Under the pieces are notes generated by a model, which did not search any database, was not told where the DNA came from, and saw nothing but the letters and a program-made list of their open reading frames with translations. Below are positions 49,225 through 57,573 of a stretch of DNA of 64,000 nucleotides, piece by piece. Each line of letters starts with the position of its first letter. The first letter of the stretch is position 1. A program made the translations under genes and the position numbers. The DNA is from SSF14 sp046331245 (GTDB lineage: Bacteria; Actinomycetota; Acidimicrobiia; Acidimicrobiales; Microtrichaceae): NCBI GenBank assembly GCA_046331245.1, contig JAXLRH010000002.1, positions 434,001 to 498,000 on the forward strand. Direction: 5' to 3'.

Positions 49225-51743
49225 GTGCCGGCGCTGACACCGACCTCCTGACGTCGCCGGCGCACCGTTCCGAGTCCCTCCGCCAGACCGCGGCGCAGAT
49301 CCAGCGGGCGCTCGACGACCTCGGCAACGGCTCGGCGTTCAACCATCGGCGCGACACCACGACGGGCGCGCTCGACCCGATCCCCCTCACGATCGACGCC
49401 ACCGAGTGGGCGCGCGTGGGGCGGGCGCTGGAGCAGCGGGCGATGGTGCTGGAGCTCGTGCTCGACGACCTGTTCGGCCCGCAGCGACTGCTGGCGGGCG
49501 GCCACCTTCCGACCCAGGCCGTGCTCACCCACCGCGAGTACCTCCGGCAGTGCGTGGGCATCGCGTCGCCGGGCGCGCACCGGCTCGTGCTCTACGCGTC
49601 GGACATCGCACGGTCGACCGACGGCACCTTCACGGTCCTCGCCGACCGGACGCAGATGCCGTCGGGCATCGGCAGCGCGGTGCAGAACCGCGAGGTGATG
49701 GCCCGCGTGAACCCCGAGGCGCTCCACGAGAGCGACGTGCAACCGATCGAGGACTGGCTCGCGACCTGCCGCGCCGCGCTCGGTGCGCTGGCGCCACCCG
49801 ACATCGAGCAGCCCCGCATCGTGATGATGACGCCCGGCTCGTCATCCCGCGACCACTCCGAGCACGCGTACCTCGCCCGCACGCTCGGGTTCACGCTCGT
49901 CGAGCCGACCGACCTCACCGTTCGCGACGCCTGCGTGTGGCTCAAGTCCGTCGCCGGGCTCGAGCCGGTGCACGTGATCATGCGACTGGTCCGCTCCCCC
50001 GACTGCGACCCGCTCGAGCTCGGCAGCGAGTCGGTGCTCGGTGTGGCCGGCCTCGTCGAGGCGTGCCGGCGCGACAACGTGGCGGTGGCGAACCCGCTCG
50101 GGTCGGGCGTCGGCGAGTGCGCCGCCCTGCTGCCGTTCATGCCCCGCCTCACGCGCACGCTGCTCGGCGAGGACCCGCTCATCGACAGCGCGCCCACCTG
50201 GTGGTGCGGCGAGCGCGACGGGCTCTCGCACGTGCTGGCGAACATCGACTCGCTCCTGATCCGGTGCCACGACCAGGTGAACGGTCGCCACACGCGCTTC
50301 GGGCGGCTGATGACGACGGCCGAGCGCGAGGAGCTGGCACGGCAGATCACGGCGCAGCCGCACCTCTACGTCGGTCAGCAGGAGGTGGAGATCGCCGACC
50401 AGCCGAGCTTCTCGGGCACCGCGATCGTCGAGCGCCCCACCATCTCGCGGGCCTTCCTCGTGCGAGATCGCGGTGGGTACCGCTGCATGGAGGGCGGGCT
50501 GACGCTTACCGACGATCGCGCCGAGGCCATCACGTTCGCCGCGTACGGAACGAGCAAGGACACCTGGGTCACGAACGCGGCAGCGGCTCCCGCCGATGGT
50601 CAGGTGTCGCGAGCGACGGTGTCCACGCTCGTCTCGGCGTCGCCCCTGGCTCCGATCGATCTTCGGAGCTCGATCACGAGCCGCGCCGCGGAGTCGATGT
50701 TCTGGATCGGCCGCAACCTCGAGCGGTCCCATGCCGTGATCCGCCTCGTGCGCGCCGTGGGGCTCATGAACGAGACCCGCCACGACCTGAAGGTGGACAA
50801 CGACTGGACCTGGACGACCACCGTGGACCGTCTCGTGAACACGGTGGCCGGGCTCGGATGGCTGCCCACGCCGGCGCCCCCGGCGCAGACCACCGCCGAG
50901 CTGCTCACCGACGCGCTCGTCGATCGCAGTCGGGCCCGCAGCCTCGCGACGTCGCTGCACTTCTTGCTCCAGAACGCCGAGTCGGTCCGTGAGCTGTTCT
51001 CCGCCGACTCGTGGCGCCTCCTCGGCCAGATCAGCGACCACCACGTGAAGCTGAGCTGCGCCGAGCCCGATCACGCGGCCGAACTCGCCCTGTCGAGCGT
51101 GACGCCGCTGCTCGCGCTGTCGGGGCTCATCGGCGACTCGATGGTGCGCGACCCCGGATGGCGGTTCCTCGACATCGGCCGGCGGATCGAGGCCTCGTCG
51201 CTCGTGGTGATGACGCTCGGGACGGCCCTCGTGAACGACCCGTCGCCCGATCTGGCGGCGCCGTTCCTGGAGGCCGTGCTCAACACGTGGGACGGTCTGG
51301 GGGCCTACCGCCGCCGCTACCGGAGCGACATCGATCCGGCGCTGCTCGTCGACCTCCTGGTCACCGACGACAGCAACCCGCGGTCGGTCGTGTCGCAGCT
51401 CACGGCGCTCGTCGCCGACCTGGAGGAGCTGCCCGGCTCCGAGCACCGGCGTGTCGAGGTGATCGAGACGGTCCGCACCCTCGCAGCGCTCGTCGCGAGC
51501 GCGGAGCCGGCGGCCCTCGCCACCGTCGACGGCACGGGCCGGCGACCGGCGCTCGCGCTCCTCACCGAGAGCGTCGGTTCGACCCTCGACGCCGTCGCCA
51601 CCCAGATCGACCTCAACGACTTCGTGCACGTGCGGCCGACGAACCTGTTCGCCGGGCTCCTCACGAACGAGGCCGTGGTCGCCGACAGCATCGACCCCGC
51701 CGCGCCCGCCGGCACCAGCGATCAGGAGCTCCCGACGACGTGA
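49221..51743 (+). CDS. ATP-grasp/alpha-E fusion protein
   Basis: Seen: 840 residues in two parts. Residues about 1-470 are a second circularly permuted ATP-grasp (VLADRTQMPSGIGSAVQNRE, GSSSRDHSEHAYLARTLGF, ERPTISRAFLVRDRGGYRCM), and about 480-830 an alpha-E domain (ITSRAAESMFWIGRNLERSHAVIRLVR, DDSNPRSVVSQLTALVADL). The typical EDN and VVKP motifs of the first ATP-grasp are altered here (VLADRTQMPSG in place of VLEDNLRVPSG), so this copy may be catalytically different or inactive. GTG start overlaps the alpha-E stop; the longer frame is read from upstream genes. Its stop overlaps the transglutaminase start. Confidence 0.88.
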   Translation: MSAGADTDLLTSPAHRSESLRQTAAQIQRALDDLGNGSAFNHRRDTTTGALDPIPLTIDATEWARVGRALEQRAMVLELVLDDLFGPQRLLAGGHLPTQAVLTHREYLRQCVGIASPGAHRLVLYASDIARSTDGTFTVLADRTQMPSGIGSAVQNREVMARVNPEALHESDVQPIEDWLATCRAALGALAPPDIEQPRIVMMTPGSSSRDHSEHAYLARTLGFTLVEPTDLTVRDACVWLKSVAGLEPVHVIMRLVRSPDCDPLELGSESVLGVAGLVEACRRDNVAVANPLGSGVGECAALLPFMPRLTRTLLGEDPLIDSAPTWWCGERDGLSHVLANIDSLLIRCHDQVNGRHTRFGRLMTTAEREELARQITAQPHLYVGQQEVEIADQPSFSGTAIVERPTISRAFLVRDRGGYRCMEGGLTLTDDRAEAITFAAYGTSKDTWVTNAAAAPADGQVSRATVSTLVSASPLAPIDLRSSITSRAAESMFWIGRNLERSHAVIRLVRAVGLMNETRHDLKVDNDWTWTTTVDRLVNTVAGLGWLPTPAPPAQTTAELLTDALVDRSRARSLATSLHFLLQNAESVRELFSADSWRLLGQISDHHVKLSCAEPDHAAELALSSVTPLLALSGLIGDSMVRDPGWRFLDIGRRIEASSLVVMTLGTALVNDPSPDLAAPFLEAVLNTWDGLGAYRRRYRSDIDPALLVDLLVTDDSNPRSVVSQLTALVADLEELPGSEHRRVEVIETVRTLAALVASAEPAALATVDGTGRRPALALLTESVGSTLDAVATQIDLNDFVHVRPTNLFAGLLTNEAVVADSIDPAAPAGTSDQELPTT

Positions 51744-52666
51744 GATACCAGGTCCGACACTCGACCACGTACCGGTCGCCGAACCCCGTCACGATGGGTT
51801 ACCACCAGGCCCACCTCTCGCCGCGCGACACACCGGGCCAGCGCGTCGTCTCGCACCGCGTCGACATCACGCCCGCCCCGAGCGACCGGGCCGACCACCT
51901 CGACCTGTACGGCAACCGCTTCACCTACTTCAGCGTCGAGGAACCCCACGACGTGTTCGACGTGACGGCGACGAGCGAGATCGAGATCCTGAAGCGGCGC
52001 CCTCTCGCCAACCCGGTGCCGAGCTGGGAGGCCGCCGCCGCACGGGCGACGTCCGACCCGATGGTCGGCGACTTCCTGGCCTGCAGCCCGCTCATCCCGC
52101 CCACGCTCGGGGCCGCCGAGTACGCGGCCCCGTCGTTCGCTCCCGGCCGTTCGCTCCTCGAGTGCGTCGGCGACCTCAACCACCGCATCTGGGTCGACTT
52201 CGCCTACCGGCCCGGCTGGACGACCATCTCCACACCGCTCACCGACGTGCTCGCCACCCGCAGCGGCGTGTGCCAGGACTTCGCCCACCTCGCCATCGCC
52301 TGCATGCGGTCGGTGGGGCTCGCGGCCCGCTACGTGAGCGGGTACATCGAGAACCTTCCCGCCGGCGGGCAGGCGGCGCTCGCCGGCGCCGACGCCTCAC
52401 ATGCGTGGGCCTCGGTGTGCGATGCCGAGGGCATGTGGATCGACCTCGACCCCACCAACGGGCTCGTGGAACCGGTCTCGCACATCACCGTCGCATGGGG
52501 CCGTGACTACTCCGACGTGGTGCCGCTGAAGGGCGTGGTGACGTCCGTCGGCGGACCGACGCAGATGAGCGTCGAGGTGGAGGTGAAGCGCCACCCGGGC
52601 GCCGCCGAGCGGAAGGGTCGGTCGGGGCGGGGCGACGACGCCCTGGCGCCCGACAGCGCCGCCTGA
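51740..52666 (+). CDS. Transglutaminase-like cysteine protease-fold protein
   Basis: Seen: 308 residues; an N-terminal beta domain (VRYQVRHSTTYRSPNPVTMGYHQAHLSPR, the bacterial transglutaminase-like N-terminal region) and the core with catalytic triad Cys in RSGVCQDFAHLAIACMRSVGLAARYVSGY, His in ADASHAWASV and Asp in IDLDPTNG. No signal peptide, so cytoplasmic. In the known clusters it is predicted to cleave or transfer the peptide product of the ATP-grasp enzymes. GTG start overlaps the fusion gene by GTGA. Last gene of the cluster. Confidence 0.92.
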   Translation: MRYQVRHSTTYRSPNPVTMGYHQAHLSPRDTPGQRVVSHRVDITPAPSDRADHLDLYGNRFTYFSVEEPHDVFDVTATSEIEILKRRPLANPVPSWEAAAARATSDPMVGDFLACSPLIPPTLGAAEYAAPSFAPGRSLLECVGDLNHRIWVDFAYRPGWTTISTPLTDVLATRSGVCQDFAHLAIACMRSVGLAARYVSGYIENLPAGGQAALAGADASHAWASVCDAEGMWIDLDPTNGLVEPVSHITVAWGRDYSDVVPLKGVVTSVGGPTQMSVEVEVKRHPGAAERKGRSGRGDDALAPDSAA

Positions 52667-52721
52667 ACTCGCTACTGTCACGGTCGTCCCGCCATCGGGA
52701 CCCGTCCACAGGGGGACCGCC

Positions 52722-53888
52722 ATGAGTGACGCCGGCGCGCCGGAGACCCAGAAGCTGACGACGTCGTCGCGCGACCACGCGACGATGCGCGCCGATCTCG
52801 AGCGCTGGCTGATCGATCGCGTCGGCGCCGAGGCCGATCCGCGCATCACGCACTTCGAAGCGCCCGAGGCCAACGGCATGTCCAGCGAGACGATCCTCTT
52901 CGACGCCGACTGGGACGAGGACGGCGAGCGCACCTCGCACCGCCTCGTGATGCGCCTCGCGCCGGCCGCGGACTCGTTCCCCGTGTTCCCCCGGTACGAC
53001 CTCACAAAGCAGTTCGAGACGATGCGCCTCGTGGCCGAGCACACCGACATCCCCGTCCCGCAGGTGATGTGGAACGAGCCCGGTGAGGACGCGCTCGGCG
53101 CGCCGTTCTTCGTGATGCGCCGCGTCGACGGCATCGTGCCGCCCGACGTGATGCCCTACCCATTCGGCAGCTGGGTCACCGAGGCGACCGACGAGGAGCG
53201 CGACCGGCTCACGTACTCGACCGTCGACGTGCTCGTGGCGCTCGCCGCGATCCCCGCGCCCACCGAGTCGTTCGGCCTCCTGCTGCAGGACGGCGAACCG
53301 CACGAGTCGCCGCTCCGCCGTCACGTGAACGACAGCCGGGCGTGGCTCGACTGGTCGACCGGCGGCGAGAGCTCGCCGCTGCTCGACCGCTGCTTCGCAT
53401 GGCTCGAGGAGCACTGGCCGACCGTCGAGCCCGAGCCCGTCGTGAGTTGGGGCGACGCCCGCATCGGCAACGTGATGTACGACGACTTCCGGCCGGTGGC
53501 CGTGCTCGACTGGGAAATGGCGGCACTCGCTCCCCGCGAGGTCGACCTGGCGTGGTTCATCTTCCTGCACCGCTTCTTCGACGACCTCACCGTGCAGTTC
53601 GGCATGGAGGGCATGCCCGACTTCATCCGTCGCGACCAGGTCGAGGCGGCCTACGAGGAAGCCAGCGGCTACTCGCCCACCGACATGGACTGGTACCTGA
53701 TGTACGCGGCGACGCGGCACGGCATCGTGTTCACACGCACCAGCCGGCGGGCCGCGCACTTCGGCGACGCCGAGATGCCGGAGGATCCGGACGACGCGAT
53801 CATGCACCGGCCCACGCTCGAGGCGATGCTGGCCGGGACGTACTGGACATCGGGCGGTAGGGTGCCGCCAACCGACGACGAGGGGTGA
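52722..53888 (+). CDS. Phosphotransferase family protein (APH/choline-kinase fold)
   Basis: Seen: 388 residues; kinase-like fold with Lys-type N-lobe (LVMRLAPAADSFPVFPRYDLTKQF), FFVMRRVDGIVPPDV, catalytic loop VVSWGDARIGNVMYD and metal motif AVLDWEMAALAPREVDLAWF. The catalytic loop has SWGD where many members have HGDxxxxN; the Asp and Asn are kept. Proteins of this ACAD10/11-like group are often linked to fatty-acid metabolism and the substrate is unknown. The stop overlaps a GTG that would extend tpx by two residues. Confidence 0.85.
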   Translation: MSDAGAPETQKLTTSSRDHATMRADLERWLIDRVGAEADPRITHFEAPEANGMSSETILFDADWDEDGERTSHRLVMRLAPAADSFPVFPRYDLTKQFETMRLVAEHTDIPVPQVMWNEPGEDALGAPFFVMRRVDGIVPPDVMPYPFGSWVTEATDEERDRLTYSTVDVLVALAAIPAPTESFGLLLQDGEPHESPLRRHVNDSRAWLDWSTGGESSPLLDRCFAWLEEHWPTVEPEPVVSWGDARIGNVMYDDFRPVAVLDWEMAALAPREVDLAWFIFLHRFFDDLTVQFGMEGMPDFIRRDQVEAAYEEASGYSPTDMDWYLMYAATRHGIVFTRTSRRAAHFGDAEMPEDPDDAIMHRPTLEAMLAGTYWTSGGRVPPTDDEG

Positions 53889-53890
53889 CG

Positions 53891-54391
53891 ATGGCAACGA
53901 CGAAGCTCGGCGAGAACACGATCAACACCGCAGGCGACCTTCCCGAGGTCGGCTCCCAGGCGCCCGAGTTCACGCTCGTCGCCGGCGACTTCTCCGAGGT
54001 GTCGCTCGACGACCTCGCGGGGCGACGGATCGTCCTCAACATCTTCCCCACCGTCGACACGCCGGTGTGCTCCGCGAGCGTGCGCCACTTCAACCAGCTC
54101 GCGTCGAGCCTCGACAACACCACCGTCGTGTGCGTGTCCGCCGACCTGCCCATCTCGGCCTCGCGGTTCTGCGCGGCGGAGGGCCTCGAGAACGTCACGA
54201 CCGCGTCCACCTTCCGCTCGCCGGCCTTCGGTCAGGCCTACGGCACGACGATGGCCGACGGCGCGTGGGCCGGTCTGCAGGCGCGGGCGGTCGTGGTGAT
54301 CGGCGACGATGGCAAGGTGCTCTACACCGAGCTCGTGCCGGCCATCGGCCAGGAGCCCGACTACGACGCGGCGGTCGCCTCGCTCTCCTGA
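53891..54391 (+). CDS. tpx: Thiol peroxidase (Tpx)
   Basis: Thioredoxin-dependent peroxidase removing H2O2 and organic peroxides. Seen: 166 residues; peroxidatic Cys in FPTVDTPVCSASVRHFN and resolving Cys in SRFCAAEGLENV, the Tpx-specific pair. The ATG 53891 has GAGG about 7 bases upstream; a GTG at 53885 would add two residues. Its stop codon is only five bases before a tRNA gene, leaving no room for a terminator, so tpx and the tRNA may share a transcript. Confidence 0.93.
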   Translation: MATTKLGENTINTAGDLPEVGSQAPEFTLVAGDFSEVSLDDLAGRRIVLNIFPTVDTPVCSASVRHFNQLASSLDNTTVVCVSADLPISASRFCAAEGLENVTTASTFRSPAFGQAYGTTMADGAWAGLQARAVVVIGDDGKVLYTELVPAIGQEPDYDAAVASLS

Positions 54392-54396
54392 CACCC

Positions 54397-54482
54397 GCCC
54401 GGGTGGCGGAACGGCAGACGCAGAGGGCTTAAACCCCTCAGTCCCTTGGGACGTGGGAGTTCGAATCTCCCCCCGGGCACCA
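54397..54482 (+). tRNA. tRNA-Leu (anticodon UAA), integration target
   Basis: 86 bases including encoded CCA. Acceptor stem GCCCGGG (54397-54403) pairs with CCCGGGC (54472-54478); anticodon loop CTTAAAC gives anticodon TAA; a variable arm (GTCCCTTGGGAC) and T loop GTTCGAATC are present, a class II Leu tRNA. It is directly followed by integrase DNA, so the 3' end is probably the attachment site. Confidence 0.95.
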
Positions 54483-54538
54483 ATATATCGGGCTTTGTGG
54501 GCCTCTCCCTTGCCTCCGATCGCCTCGTCAGGTACGAA

Positions 54539-54570
54539 TAGTCGCGGTTTAGTCGCGAACTACTCGGACG
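54539..54570. repeat. Three 11-base direct repeats before the integrase gene
   Basis: TAGTCGCGGTT, TAGTCGCGAAC and TACTCGGACGG follow one another at 54539, 54550 and 54561. One-turn spacing between tRNA and int suggests arm-type integrase or excisionase binding sites. Confidence 0.45.
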
Positions 54571-54587
54571 GCGAAGGGGCCGATTGC

Positions 54588-55739
54588 ATGGCGGGAACGG
54601 TCGAGCGATACGGGAAGGGATTCCGCTATCGCGTGCAGCTCGGAACCGATCCCGGATCCGGAAAACGCCGATGGGCGACGAAGGGCGGGTTCGCGACCGA
54701 GAAGGAAGCGACCAAGGCAATGCACCGCGTGATCGTCGCAGCGGACGACGGGCTCGTCGTCAAGCGTTCGACGTTGCGCCTCGGCCAGTACCTGACGGAG
54801 TGGTTGGAGCGGGTCACGCCGGACCTCAAGGCGACCACAGCGGCCGGCTACGGCCGAGCCGTCACCAAGATCGATGACAAGCTCGGCCAAGTGCGAGTGC
54901 AGGATCTGACACCGCTCCAGATCGAGCAGGTGTACGTGGGCCTGGTCAAGGACGGTCTCGCCCCGAAGACGGTCCGCAATCTGCACTCGGTTCTCAGGCG
55001 GGCGCTCGCCGACGCCGAGCGCCTCGGCCTCGTCATCCGCAACGCCGCGGCCGCTGCCCGCCCACCGTCGGTACCGCATCACGAGCAACGCACGTGGAGC
55101 GCGACCGAGCTCAACGCGTTCCTGGCGACTGTCAGTGACCACCGCCTCCTCGCCTCGTTCGTTGTCTTCGCCACCACCGGCATGCGTCGCGGCGAGGTGC
55201 TCGGGCTGCGATGGTCCGACGTCGATCTCGCCAACGGTCGGTTGTCGGTCGTCAACACCATCACGACGGTGAACGGGCACCCCGTCGAGACGTCCACGAA
55301 GACCAAGAAAAGCCGGCGACGGGTTTCGCTCGACGCAGCCACGCTCGGGGCGCTCCAAACACACCAGGAGCGTCAAGATGTCGAGCGGGCAGCGGCGGGG
55401 TCGGCATGGAGCGACACGGGGCTGGTCTTCACCCGGGGGGACGGCTCGGCGATCCACCCGGACCGCTTCTCCCATTGGTTCGCTGACCTCGTCGACAAGG
55501 CCGGCGTCTCACCGATCCGACTCCACGACCTGCGACACACCCATGCCACCCTCGCCCTCGAGGCCGGCGTCCACCCCAAGGTCGTATCCGAACGGCTCGG
55601 CCACGCAACCGTCGGCATCACGCTCGATCTCTACTCGCATGTGACGCCATCGCTCGACGAGCTCGCGGCCGAGATGATCGCCGCGTTGGTCGACGTGCCC
55701 GGTCAGTCACGATCGTCAGCCGGGACCAACGTCGCATAA
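54588..55739 (+). CDS. Tyrosine-type site-specific integrase
   Basis: Seen: 383 residues; N-terminal AP2-like arm-binding part (about 1-55, GTVERYGKGFRYRVQLGTD), SAM-like core-binding part (about 65-160), catalytic domain with R200 (TGMRRGEVLGLRW), H313-x-x-R316 (LHDLRHTHA), H339 (RLGHATV) and nucleophile Y349 (LDLYSHV). All catalytic residues are intact, so the enzyme may be active. The start ATG 54588 gives the normal family N-terminus; longer frames run through the tRNA. It converges on the excisionase-like gene, overlapping by 37 bases. Confidence 0.93.
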   Translation: MAGTVERYGKGFRYRVQLGTDPGSGKRRWATKGGFATEKEATKAMHRVIVAADDGLVVKRSTLRLGQYLTEWLERVTPDLKATTAAGYGRAVTKIDDKLGQVRVQDLTPLQIEQVYVGLVKDGLAPKTVRNLHSVLRRALADAERLGLVIRNAAAAARPPSVPHHEQRTWSATELNAFLATVSDHRLLASFVVFATTGMRRGEVLGLRWSDVDLANGRLSVVNTITTVNGHPVETSTKTKKSRRRVSLDAATLGALQTHQERQDVERAAAGSAWSDTGLVFTRGDGSAIHPDRFSHWFADLVDKAGVSPIRLHDLRHTHATLALEAGVHPKVVSERLGHATVGITLDLYSHVTPSLDELAAEMIAALVDVPGQSRSSAGTNVA

Positions 55740-56041
55740 AGCTCGCCCGGTCGAGCGAGGACCTGCTCGAGCGCCGATTTCGGAACCCGAAGGAACCGAC
55801 CGAGCTGGATGACCGGCAGACCGCTCGGGTTCTGCGATCGCCAACGCCGGGCAAGTTCGTAGGCGCTCGCACGACTGATCCGCAGCACCTGGGCCGCCTC
55901 CTCGACCGTCAGCACATCGCCGAACTCGTCCAGACTCCTGGGAGGATTGGTGTCGGCAGGTCGGGTCGGACGAGCGCCCACCGGCTCGCCATCCTCCTGC
56001 CCGTCGTTCCGCACGATACTGAGTCGCAGCTGTTCTTCCAT
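55703..56041 (-). CDS. Excisionase-like helix-turn-helix protein
   Basis: Seen: 112 residues from ATG 56041; HTH_17/MerR-like domain (about 38-85) DVLTVEEAAQVLRISRASAYELARRW with the following wing VIQLGRFLRVPKSALEQVL, as in phage and ICE excisionases. N-terminal part is low-complexity. The longer frame to 56173 lacks family similarity in its extra 44 residues. It is on the opposite strand to the integrase and overlaps it by 37 bases. It may act as the recombination directionality factor of this element. Confidence 0.8.
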   Translation of the reverse strand: MEEQLRLSIVRNDGQEDGEPVGARPTRPADTNPPRSLDEFGDVLTVEEAAQVLRISRASAYELARRWRSQNPSGLPVIQLGRFLRVPKSALEQVLARPGELYATLVPADDRD

Positions 56042-57125
56042 ATGGAACCTAAGCGCGCCGATCACCACGGGCACAACGAAGATTCTGGGCACTCCGGTTC
56101 TTGACTTCTGAAGGTCAACGAGCTGCGTCCACTGGCACCTTTCGCCCTCGGCGGAAGGTGCCAGTCTGTGCAAGTTGTTGCGACCCGTTCTGACGTGGGG
56201 CCGACAGTGCGGGAGAGCGTCGTTCCGGGGGTGACTCGGTGGTGCGGGAAGGCTTCCCGGGACAGAGGAACGGGGCTGATTGGGTGCGGGACACGAGGCG
56301 CTCGTGAGGCCTCCGACCTCCCCGAGCCCGATCTGGTTCGGCCGCAGGCTGTCCCGACCTCAGCGGGGATCGGCCGCTGCCAGGTGAGGTCGGATTGAAT
56401 CTTGATCGCCGCGGCGGGTCCGCCAAAAGGCCGACCAGTCGTGTTTGCGGTCGCCTTGCCTGTCTTGTCCTTCGTCGCCGGCGTGGTAACCCCTGACCAC
56501 GCACTGACCACTGGCGGCGACACCCTGACCACGGTCGCCATCGCCTTGGACGTGGGCCAGCGGATTGGACTGTCGACCAGGTGCTTGGCAGGCCGGCGTC
56601 ACGCCACCACAGCCGAGCGGGAGCGGGTCGAGCGAGCGCGCCGAGGCGAGCCCCCGGGCGGACATGGCCGATCGCCTCGGCTGGTGCATGCCGTCAGCGC
56701 CCGCGGGTCTTCAGCGGTGCCGCCCAGTACGTCTGAGTGCCTTCCAAGACGGCCTCTGGAACAGACGCTCGGCTGCAACTGCGAACTCGATTCCCGTCCT
56801 CGCGTTGGCCCCCTCCATACCCCTCGATTCGTGCTCTGGGACCGTGGTCAGGAAGTGGCACAGACTGGCTTGTTCCGCAAGCGGAACAAGCGGACGACGG
56901 GTCAGTCGGCACCGTTCATCCCATCACCGCGCTGGCCCGTACCGTCGACGAGCGGTGAGCCCGTCGGCAATTGCCGGGGCCCGTACTGCGTGTAACGCCG
57001 ATGACGCGGTCCGACCCTCACCGAGCGGTGGCTCAAGGCCCGCCGGCTCGACACCGGCTACCCCGAATGGTGACACGCCGGGCCGCCGACCGAGTCGACC
57101 CCAGCCGCTCTAGATTGAGCCTTCA
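56042..57125. other. 1.1-kb region without a convincing gene, with two hairpins
   Basis: Open frames here (for example 56402-56995 + and 56062-56541 -) have no family I recognise, look low in complexity and lack good starts. A 16-bp stem (56131-56146 with 56150-56165, one wobble, 3-base loop) and a perfect 10-bp stem CTTGTTCCGC/GCGGAACAAG (56869-56890) are the clearest structures. TTGAC/GTCAA arms at 56101-56118 form another small stem. It may hold an origin, a decayed gene or recombination sites. Confidence 0.5.
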
Positions 57126-57506
57126 ATGACATACCGCAGCTCTCGACAGCGACGCCACACCCCGCTCGTGGTGGTTGGTCTGGTGATCGGTGTGCTGGTG
57201 ATGCACGGGCTGGGCGACCCGGCAATGAGCCACAGTGGCATGGCCATGGGTGAGACCTCGATGACGGCCAGCCCGATGTCGGCAGGGATGCCGCAGCCGC
57301 AGGTGGGAGCGAGCCACCGACGATCGAGCCCGATGGTGCCTGCTGGTGAGGTGGCGATGGCGGCGATCTGCGCGTTCGCGGTGCTGCTTCGACTCGACCG
57401 GGTCACCCGAACGGGGCCTGGTTCGGTCGCTACCTGGATCCCGATCCCGATGCTGCGGTCGACCGTCGCTGTCGGGCCCGAACCGCCGGTTCCCCGGCTC
57501 GTCTGA
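57126..57506 (+). CDS. DUF6153-like small membrane protein
   Basis: Seen: 126 residues; N-terminal membrane helix (about 13-32) ending VLVMHGLGDPAMSHSGMAMGETSM, a Met/His-rich stretch, then a second membrane helix (about 74-92). The VMHGLG motif and Met/His-rich loop are typical of actinobacterial DUF6153 proteins, which occur near copper genes; the Met/His part could bind copper. TAGATT (57111-57116) lies 9 bases before the ATG. The next gene is a cupredoxin, so a copper role is likely but not shown. Confidence 0.7.
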   Translation: MTYRSSRQRRHTPLVVVGLVIGVLVMHGLGDPAMSHSGMAMGETSMTASPMSAGMPQPQVGASHRRSSPMVPAGEVAMAAICAFAVLLRLDRVTRTGPGSVATWIPIPMLRSTVAVGPEPPVPRLV

Positions 57507-57552
57507 ACGTCCCAACAAGACCACACCGCCCGGCAACAGTTGGGCGGTTCAG
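57503..57552 (+). promoter_or_regulatory. Intercistronic region with two exclusive hairpins before the cupredoxin gene
   Basis: CTGAAC-gt-CCCAAC (57503-57516) pairs with GTTGGG-cg-GTTCAG (57539-57552). Alternatively ACCGCCC (57525-57531) pairs with GGGCGGT (57542-57548). Both use the same 3' segment, so only one can form. The stop of the first gene is inside the left arm and AAGGAG of the next gene is 9 bases downstream. A switch or terminator is possible. Confidence 0.4.
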
Positions 57553-57573
57553 ACGATCAACAAGGAGAACATG

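Noticed and set aside
48090..51743. 1217-codon open frame as a single giant protein
   Set aside because: The first ~377 codons lie out of frame over the ATP-grasp and alpha-E genes and are Arg/Pro-rich; the real gene begins at GTG 49221.
56402..56995. 197-codon frame as an island gene
   Set aside because: No family features, mixed composition and overlapping frames on the other strand of equal quality; treated as non-coding.
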